DNA of 57,618 nucleotides, from the NCBI GenBank assembly GCA_025963385.1, contig JAOPUT010000238.1:1-57618 (forward strand). The letters are read 5' to 3'. The notes under the pieces are model-generated. The model was not told where the DNA came from and searched no databases. It saw only the letters and a program-made list of their open reading frames with translations. This document shows positions 53,268 to 57,618 of this stretch, in pieces. Positions within the stretch are counted from its first letter, which is position 1. Each line of letters opens with the position of its first letter. Source of the DNA: Mycobacterium sp. Lineage in GTDB: Bacteria > Actinomycetota > Actinomycetes > Mycobacteriales > Mycobacteriaceae. A program made the position numbers and the translations under genes.

Positions 53268-53912
53268 CTACTGACCCAGGGTGTTCTGCATCGCCCCAGC
53301 CAGCACGTTCACCGCAGGTCCGCCGTTGCCAGGTTGGCATACTTTCGCTTGCAGCAGAACGTTCTCGCGCAGTCTGGTTTGAACGAAGCACCGGCGATCA
53401 ATACCCGCTTCCTGCTTCACCCACACCGCGTCGGTGGCCGTCGGCGCGGCTCCCGAGAACGTCCAGACCTGCGTGGAGAAGTCCTCGAGGTGCATCGCGG
53501 TGGTCTGGCCGGCGCATCCGACCGTGCGGTCGGTTACCCGGTGGAAGGCCCGGGCGGCGGCATCGTTGGTGGCGAACACGCCGACGGCCTGTTTGACGAG
53601 GTTGGTGTCGTCATTGGCCGCGCGCTGGGCCGTCGCGCCGTTGAACGAGGCCAGGTCGGGGTCCAGGTACACCTCCGGCAGGCCGATGTCGGCCCAGTTG
53701 TTGCATTCCGGTGTGTCGACGTAGAAGGCCTGGAAGGGCGCGGTGAAGGTCGACTCCCACGCCATCGGGGCGCCGACGATGTTGCCCACCGAGCCCTTGC
53801 CGAGCACGGCGTAGGACACCACCCCGGGATCGGACGGGCGCGCCGCCGCGGCGGGCGCGACCGCGAGCCCCACCGCCATGCTCGCGCCGGCCAGGGCGAC
53901 GAGCGCCCGCAT
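53268..53912 (-). CDS. Secreted PknH-sensor-like protein (Rv3705c-type)
   Basis: A 214-residue exported protein, equal in length to Rv3705c. A signal peptide (MRALVALAGASMAVGLA, cleavage about residue 25 near AAAARP) precedes a domain with the pattern of the extracellular PknH-like sensor, with cysteine pairs in ECNNWAD, TVGCAGQ, RRCFVQT and AKVCQPG that should form two disulfides. It lacks a kinase domain. It overlaps the upstream Ohr-like gene by one base (TGATG). A role in sensing or binding an external ligand is inference. Confidence 0.82.
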   Translation of the reverse strand: MRALVALAGASMAVGLAVAPAAAARPSDPGVVSYAVLGKGSVGNIVGAPMAWESTFTAPFQAFYVDTPECNNWADIGLPEVYLDPDLASFNGATAQRAANDDTNLVKQAVGVFATNDAAARAFHRVTDRTVGCAGQTTAMHLEDFSTQVWTFSGAAPTATDAVWVKQEAGIDRRCFVQTRLRENVLLQAKVCQPGNGGPAVNVLAGAMQNTLGQ

Positions 53913-54340
53913 CAGACCTTGGCCGACAGCTTGACGTCGATGTTGCCGCGGGTGGCCTTGGAGTACGGGCACACCCCGTGCGCCTTCTCCATCAGCTCGT
54001 CGGCCGCGCCCTGCTCGAGCCCGGGCAGATAGCCGATGAGGTGGGCGGTCAGACCGAAGCCACCGTCGGAGTCCTTGCCGAACCCGATCTGGGCGGTGAT
54101 GCCGCTGGCGTCGTCGATGGCGATCTTCTCGTTCTTCGCCACCAGGCGAAGGGCCCCCAGGAAGCAGGCCGACCATCCGGCCGAGAAGAGCAGCTCGGGG
54201 TTGACGCCCTCCCCGCTGCCGCCCATTTCCTTGGGCGGCCGGGTGTCGAGGTCGATCTTGCCGTCGGTGGACGTCACGTGGCCGTCGCGGCCCCCACCGG
54301 TAGCCGTGGATTCTGCGGTGTATACGACGTCGATGCTCAT
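53912..54340 (-). CDS. OsmC/Ohr-family organic hydroperoxide reductase
   Basis: A 142-residue thiol peroxidase of the Ohr/OsmC family. The two catalytic cysteines are in AGWSACFLGAL and GVCPYSKATRGN. It reduces lipid and organic hydroperoxides using dithiol partners. ATG 54340 is preferred (MSIDVVY, the family start) over 54352; CATGAT 7 nt upstream may be a leaderless -10. Linked by overlap to the secreted PknH-like protein. Confidence 0.87.
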   Translation of the reverse strand: MSIDVVYTAESTATGGGRDGHVTSTDGKIDLDTRPPKEMGGSGEGVNPELLFSAGWSACFLGALRLVAKNEKIAIDDASGITAQIGFGKDSDGGFGLTAHLIGYLPGLEQGAADELMEKAHGVCPYSKATRGNIDVKLSAKV

Positions 54341-54381
54341 GCAGTCGATCATGCCAGCTGGCGTCGGCTGCGATGCCTATG

Positions 54382-54912
54382 TCAGAAGATCGTCAGGGTG
54401 CAGTACGTCCGGGCCGGCGACGGGTAGGGCCAGGCGTACTGGCCCGCTGCCGCGGGGCACGCCCGCTGATCCCGGACGTCGAGGCGTTGGGTGACCTGCA
54501 CCAGGAGTCCCTGCTGGCCGCGCTCGGCGCAGTCGGCCAGCTGGAGCATCCCGATCGGCATCTGCATCACGTAGCAGTGATCGGCGACGAGATTGGGCAC
54601 CAGGCACAGTCGGGAAGTCGCCTGATCCGCGAACTGCGTAGGCAGATGCTGATATTCGTTACTCGGGCACACCCCCGACGAATCCGCGACCGCTCCGACG
54701 GTGTAGCTCGGGTCGGCGGCGCAGGACACCTTGTCGGCGCTCAGTGTGTCAGGCGCCTTCGCCGGGATCGAGACGCAGTCACCCACGGAGAACACCTTGG
54801 CCAGACCGTGCTGAAGTTCTGGGCCCTGGAGCGAGCAACCGGCGGCCACGATCGACAACACCGCGCCGACCACCACGCCCAGCACGATCCTGCTCGCCGA
54901 CACGCGCGTCAT
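54382..54912 (-). CDS. Lipoprotein with septum-formation-like domain
   Basis: A 176-residue lipoprotein. Signal peptide with lipobox VAAGC (about residue 25 of the 54912 start), then an exported domain with at least eight cysteines, in VGDCVSI, VSCAADP, GVCPSNE, RLCLVPN, DHCYVMQ, LADCAER, RACPAAA and TYCTLTIF. The FSVGDCVSI pattern resembles the DUF4333/septum-formation group. Three in-frame ATGs are possible because a 15-bp tandem duplication (54910-54939) repeats the start; the innermost is listed. Confidence 0.72.
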   Translation of the reverse strand: MTRVSASRIVLGVVVGAVLSIVAAGCSLQGPELQHGLAKVFSVGDCVSIPAKAPDTLSADKVSCAADPSYTVGAVADSSGVCPSNEYQHLPTQFADQATSRLCLVPNLVADHCYVMQMPIGMLQLADCAERGQQGLLVQVTQRLDVRDQRACPAAAGQYAWPYPSPARTYCTLTIF

Positions 54913-54939
54913 GAGAAGCGACGTCATGAGAAGCGACAT
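54910..54939. repeat. 15-bp tandem duplication carrying the start codon
   Basis: CATGAGAAGCGACGT (54910-54924) and CATGAGAAGCGACAT (54925-54939) differ at one position. On the minus strand each copy starts ATG in the same frame, giving MTSLL-type repeats at the N-terminus of the lipoprotein. Confidence 0.8.
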
Positions 54940-55050
54940 TGTCATGAATCAGGGATTGTCGCCACATGTTCCCCAAAGTTCTCAATAGTCTCACAGACCC
55001 CATGAGAATCACAGCTTTGGGATTCCCGGCGTGTCGCGGGCATCCCGGGG

Positions 55051-55110
55051 CGCCACCGTGAGCGTGCCGACGCGTCACGTGCATTCCGCGTCGCCACTCT
55101 CACGGTGGCG
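55051..55110. repeat. Long intergenic hairpin downstream of katA
   Basis: CGCCACCGTGAG (55051-55062) is the perfect inverse of 55099-55110, and CGACGCG (55068-55074) that of 55087-55093. No U-tract follows on either strand. It probably ends katA transcription or protects its 3' end. Confidence 0.6.
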
Positions 55111-55118
55111 GACATCCA

Positions 55119-56570
55119 CTAGCCGTCGCCGGCGCGCACGCCCTCCTCGACCTTCTTGCCGATGTCGGGGTCGACGTTGCGCCAGTACTCGAACACTCGC
55201 GACAGCACCGGCTCCTTCACGCCGTCGAGAACGTGGCCGACGATGTTGGACACCAGGCGCTCCCGTGCCGCGTCGTCGAAGACTTCGCGGACCAGAGTGC
55301 CCGCCTGGCCCCAGTCGTCGTCCTGGGGCCGCAATGAATACGCCGTGCGGACCATGTCGCCGTCGGAGGTCCAGTGCGCCTCGGCCACCCGCTTGGGATC
55401 GTCGGCCACAGGGCCGCCCATCGAGTTCGGGGCGTACACCGGATCGGTGGACAGACGAATCCGCATCGCCCCGTCCTTCGAATACGCGTTGACCTCACTC
55501 TTGGGCTCGTTGACCGGGATCTGCTTGTAGTTCACCCCGAGCCGGGCGCGATGCGCGTCGGCGTAGGAGAACCCGCGGGCCAGCAGCATCTTGTCCGGCG
55601 AAAGTCCGGTACCGGGAACGATGTTGTTCGGCTCGAACGCGGCCTGCTCGATCTGCGAGTGGTAGTCGGCGACGTTGCGGTTCAGTGTCATCGTGCCGAC
55701 GTCGATCAGTGGATAGTCGCCGTGCGGCCACACCTTGGTCAGGTCGAACGGGTTGTACCGGTAGGTCTTGGCGTCCTCGAACGGCATGATCTGCATCTTG
55801 AGCGTCCACGTCGGATGGTTGCCCGCCTCGATCGAGTCGTACAGATCCCGCTGGTGATAGTCGCCGTCCTCACCGGCGATGCGATCGGCGTCCTCCTGGG
55901 TCAGGAAGTCGACGCCCTGGTCGGTATGGAAGTGGTACTTCACCCAGAACATCTCGTTGTTGGCGTTGATCCAGCTGTACGTGTGGCTCGAGTAGCCGTT
56001 CATGTGCCGCCAGGTCTTCGGAATGCCGCGGTCACCCATCAGATAGGTCACCTGATGCGCGGACTCGGGCACCAGCGTCCAGAAGTCCCACTGCATGTTG
56101 TGGTCGCGAAGGTTGTTGGCGGCCATGCGCTTCTGGCTGCGGATGAAGTTCTGGAACTTCATCGGGTCGCGGACGAAGAACACCGGGGTGTTGTTGCCCA
56201 CCATGTCGAAGTTGCCTTCGGACGTATAGAACTTCAGCGAGAACCCACGCGGGTCGCGCCAGGTGTCTGGGCTGCCGCGCTCGCCGGCCACGGTCGAGAA
56301 CCTGGCGACCATCTCGGTCTTGACGCCAGGCTGGAAGACCGCCGCCTTGGTGTACTGGCTGACGTCGTTGGTCACCTCGAAATGTCCGAACGCGCCACCG
56401 CCCTTGGCGTGCGGCTGGCGCTCCGGGATGCGCTCCCGGTTGAAGTTGGCCATCTGCTCGATCAGGTAGTGGTCCTGCAGCAGAATCGGGCCATCTGGGC
56501 CGACGGACAGCGAATGCTCGACGCTCGGTACGGGCGCGCCACCATCGGTCGTTGCGATCTTTTCAGTCAT
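55119..56570 (-). CDS. katA: Monofunctional heme catalase (small-subunit, clade 3)
   Basis: A 483-residue catalase that disproportionates H2O2. The catalytic His is in [16 protein letters not shown], the catalytic Asn in [10 protein letters not shown] and the proximal heme Tyr in [14 protein letters not shown]. Residue count and lack of a C-terminal flavodoxin-like domain put it in the small-subunit group. M. tuberculosis relies on KatG and has no such gene here, so this is one difference to the Rv3705c neighbourhood. ATG 56570 follows GGAGATGGG. A TGTTCTTG-N15-CAAGAACA repeat about 120 bp upstream may bind a regulator. Confidence 0.95.
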   Translation of the reverse strand: MTEKIATTDGGAPVPSVEHSLSVGPDGPILLQDHYLIEQMANFNRERIPERQPHAKGGGAFGHFEVTNDVSQYTKAAVFQPGVKTEMVARFSTVAGERGSPDTWRDPRGFSLKFYTSEGNFDMVGNNTPVFFVRDPMKFQNFIRSQKRMAANNLRDHNMQWDFWTLVPESAHQVTYLMGDRGIPKTWRHMNGYSSHTYSWINANNEMFWVKYHFHTDQGVDFLTQEDADRIAGEDGDYHQRDLYDSIEAGNHPTWTLKMQIMPFEDAKTYRYNPFDLTKVWPHGDYPLIDVGTMTLNRNVADYHSQIEQAAFEPNNIVPGTGLSPDKMLLARGFSYADAHRARLGVNYKQIPVNEPKSEVNAYSKDGAMRIRLSTDPVYAPNSMGGPVADDPKRVAEAHWTSDGDMVRTAYSLRPQDDDWGQAGTLVREVFDDAARERLVSNIVGHVLDGVKEPVLSRVFEYWRNVDPDIGKKVEEGVRAGDG

Positions 56571-56689
56571 CTACTTACCCATCTCCTCGTGGTCGCGGCC
56601 GCTCGGGCTGGGCCGCGGTCGCCTCCTAGGCACCACTTCCCGTGTAGGTACCCACGAAGTCGCTCGGACACTCTCTTGAATCACATTCT

Positions 56690-56720
56690 TGTTCTTGGCT
56701 CTTGGCGATCCGCAAGAACA
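56690..56720. promoter_or_regulatory. Inverted repeat upstream of katA
   Basis: TGTTCTTG (56690-56697) and CAAGAACA (56713-56720) are perfect 8-bp inverse arms 15 bp apart. The position 120 bp ahead of katA, and just after the terminator of the next gene, suits a regulator site for katA. A -10 could not be assigned. Confidence 0.35.
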
Positions 56721-56730
56721 GAAAGACGAC

Positions 56731-56765
56731 GATGCCCCGCTCACCACGGGGGTGAGCGGGGCATC
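56731..56765 (-). terminator. Terminator of the Gly/Pro-rich membrane protein gene
   Basis: A perfect 15-bp stem (56731-56745 with 56751-56765) with a 5-nt loop. On the minus strand it is followed by a T-rich tail, ending the gene that starts at 57284. Confidence 0.85.
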
Positions 56766-56777
56766 GATCGAGTGTCC

Positions 56778-57284
56778 TCAGCGACCGGGTGGTGTCGTTT
56801 GCCCGGCGCCACCCTGGGGTCCCTGGGGTCCGCCCTGGGCGGGGCCCTGTCCGCCGGGGCCGGGGCCCTGTGCGCCGGGACCGAAACCACCCTGTCCACC
56901 GGGACCGAAACCACCCTGCCCGCCGGGACCGAAACCGCCAGGACCGCCGGGACCGAAGCCGCCGTGTCCGCCCGGCCAACCCTGTCCGGGTCCGCCGTCG
57001 TGATGCATCTGGCCTCCGCCACCGTGGTGATGGCCGTGGTGATGCCCGCCACCCGCGCTCGCGCCGAGGACGAACCCGGTGCCGAAGATGACGGCGACGA
57101 TGAACACGACGCCCGCCACGATGCCGACCCACGCGGCAACGGCGTTTAGCTTCGGGCGTCGTCGGCGCTTCTCGACGTCTCGGCGCTCGACGACGGTCGG
57201 CGTGTCGGCGGCGGCAGGGGCCGTTGTCGCGGTGGTGCCCAAGGGGCTGGTGACTGGTTCTGGTGACGATGTCGTTTCGCTCAT
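56778..57284 (-). CDS. Single-pass membrane protein with Gly/Pro-rich external tail
   Basis: A 168-residue protein. Cytoplasmic N-terminus with basic RRDVEKRRRRPK, one membrane helix at about residues 48-75 (VGIVAGVVFIVAVIFGTGF), then a low-complexity external tail: a His-rich patch (GGGHHHGHHHGGGG) followed by repeats of the unit GGFGPGG and GPGGQGPAQ. Histidine clusters suggest metal binding (copper, nickel or zinc), an inference only. M. tuberculosis has a proline-rich protein at about this place. ATG 57284 is chosen; CATGAT stands 7 nt upstream as a possible leaderless -10. Confidence 0.72.
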   Translation of the reverse strand: MSETTSSPEPVTSPLGTTATTAPAAADTPTVVERRDVEKRRRRPKLNAVAAWVGIVAGVVFIVAVIFGTGFVLGASAGGGHHHGHHHGGGGQMHHDGGPGQGWPGGHGGFGPGGPGGFGPGGQGGFGPGGQGGFGPGAQGPGPGGQGPAQGGPQGPQGGAGQTTPPGR

Positions 57285-57370
57285 GTCCCCGATCATGGCC
57301 TCAGTGGTGATGCGCCAATATTGAATCCGCTATGAATTGGCTATGAAGCCAGGCGCCGCGCATCGAGCGT

Positions 57371-57618
57371 CTATCTCGGCGGCTGACCAGGAGTCTGGGT
57401 CGATGGCGTCTGCGGCGACATCGGGAATTGCGGGAAGATGTTCGGCAACTGGAAGCTCGGTCCATTGGGGATGACGATGCCGGGGGCCGGCCGATCGAAT
57501 TGTCCGCGCGGCATCGGGAAGATCATGGGACCCTGCTCGGTACCCGCGGCACCGCGGTCCACGGGTTGTGGTGCGGTTGCCCGGCCGAAGTAGAAGCCCG
57601 ACCCGAAAAGCACGACGA
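57371..57618 (-). CDS. Proline-rich membrane-associated protein, partial
   Basis: The C-terminal part of a reading frame that continues beyond the window. The 80 visible residues start with a hydrophobic stretch (MLFGSGFYFGRA), probably the end of a membrane helix, followed by a Pro/Gln-rich tail with FPMPRGQF and SPQTPSTQTPGQPP. No family recognised. The GTG at 57613 could be a start but leaves no room for a promoter, so a start outside the window is more likely. Same strand as the Gly/Pro-rich protein, 86 bp upstream of it. Confidence 0.5.
   Translation of the reverse strand, partial: VVLFGSGFYFGRATAPQPVDRGAAGTEQGPMIFPMPRGQFDRPAPGIVIPNGPSFQLPNIFPQFPMSPQTPSTQTPGQPPR

Noticed and set aside
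56876..56970. Tandem-like repeat of about 24 bp resembling a CRISPR or VNTR
   Set aside because: The repeats are in frame and encode the GGFGPGG units of a membrane protein; there are no unique spacers of constant length.

Overview
The window is GC-rich (roughly two thirds G+C) and reads as chromosome of a mycobacterium, most likely a Mycolicibacterium-type (fast-growing) species. Gene order follows the M. tuberculosis Rv3658c-Rv3705c segment: tadB/tadA/ssd, a HAD phosphatase, acs, a secreted protease, ephE, the nth-thioredoxin-nudix-marP operon, crp, a beta-lactamase-fold/RidA/DUF4177 operon, two ArsA/Get3-like ATPases, whiB4, ponA2, cds1, the moxR2/DUF58 cluster and the ergothioneine operon egtABCDE. 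The comparison is from memory of that genome; no search was run. A monofunctional catalase, an inserted block of regulator/transporter genes (about 32.4-43.4 kb), and the lack of dppABCD beside acs differ from M. tuberculosis.

Layout. 1-2482: tad/flp assembly genes on the minus strand. 2483-2912: 6C small RNA. 2913-7749: HAD phosphatase, the Ms1/MTS2823-type RNA, a Fic-like protein with a broken active-site motif, acetyl-CoA synthetase and a secreted protease. 7879-12780: holin-like protein, epoxide hydrolase, MarP operon. 12874-18048: crp, small-molecule enzymes, paired ATPases, WhiB4. 18331-22903: PonA2, phosphoesterase and cysteine desulfhydrase. 23233-25171: tRNA-Pro(CGG), F420-dependent oxidoreductase, YqeY. 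25242-32362: six-gene MoxR/DUF58 membrane cluster. 32371-43414: TetR/efflux pump, AraC/DUF1772, antiporter, carotenoid oxygenase/GntR/NCS1 transporter and two PadR regulators, several with visible palindromic operators. 43484-47746: aldo/keto reductase, two methyltransferases, a GCS2-type ligase and a lipoprotein. 47842-53150: egtEDCBA. 53268-57618: PknH-sensor-like secreted protein, Ohr/OsmC, lipoprotein, catalase and two proline/glycine-rich membrane proteins.

The genes fit several themes: redox defence (ergothioneine, catalase, Ohr, WhiB4, Cds1, MarP), cell wall and envelope (PonA2, MarP, MoxR cluster) and cAMP/acetate metabolism (Crp, Acs). The richest signals are regulatory. At least sixteen genes have a TANNNT -10 hexamer 6-7 nt before the start codon, the signature of leaderless mRNAs. 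One promoter is built into the arm of the upstream gene's terminator (41989-42041), one pair of divergent leaderless promoters has -10 hexamers only 1 bp apart (31491-31503), and the NCS1 transporter has a leader hairpin that can cover its ribosome binding site.
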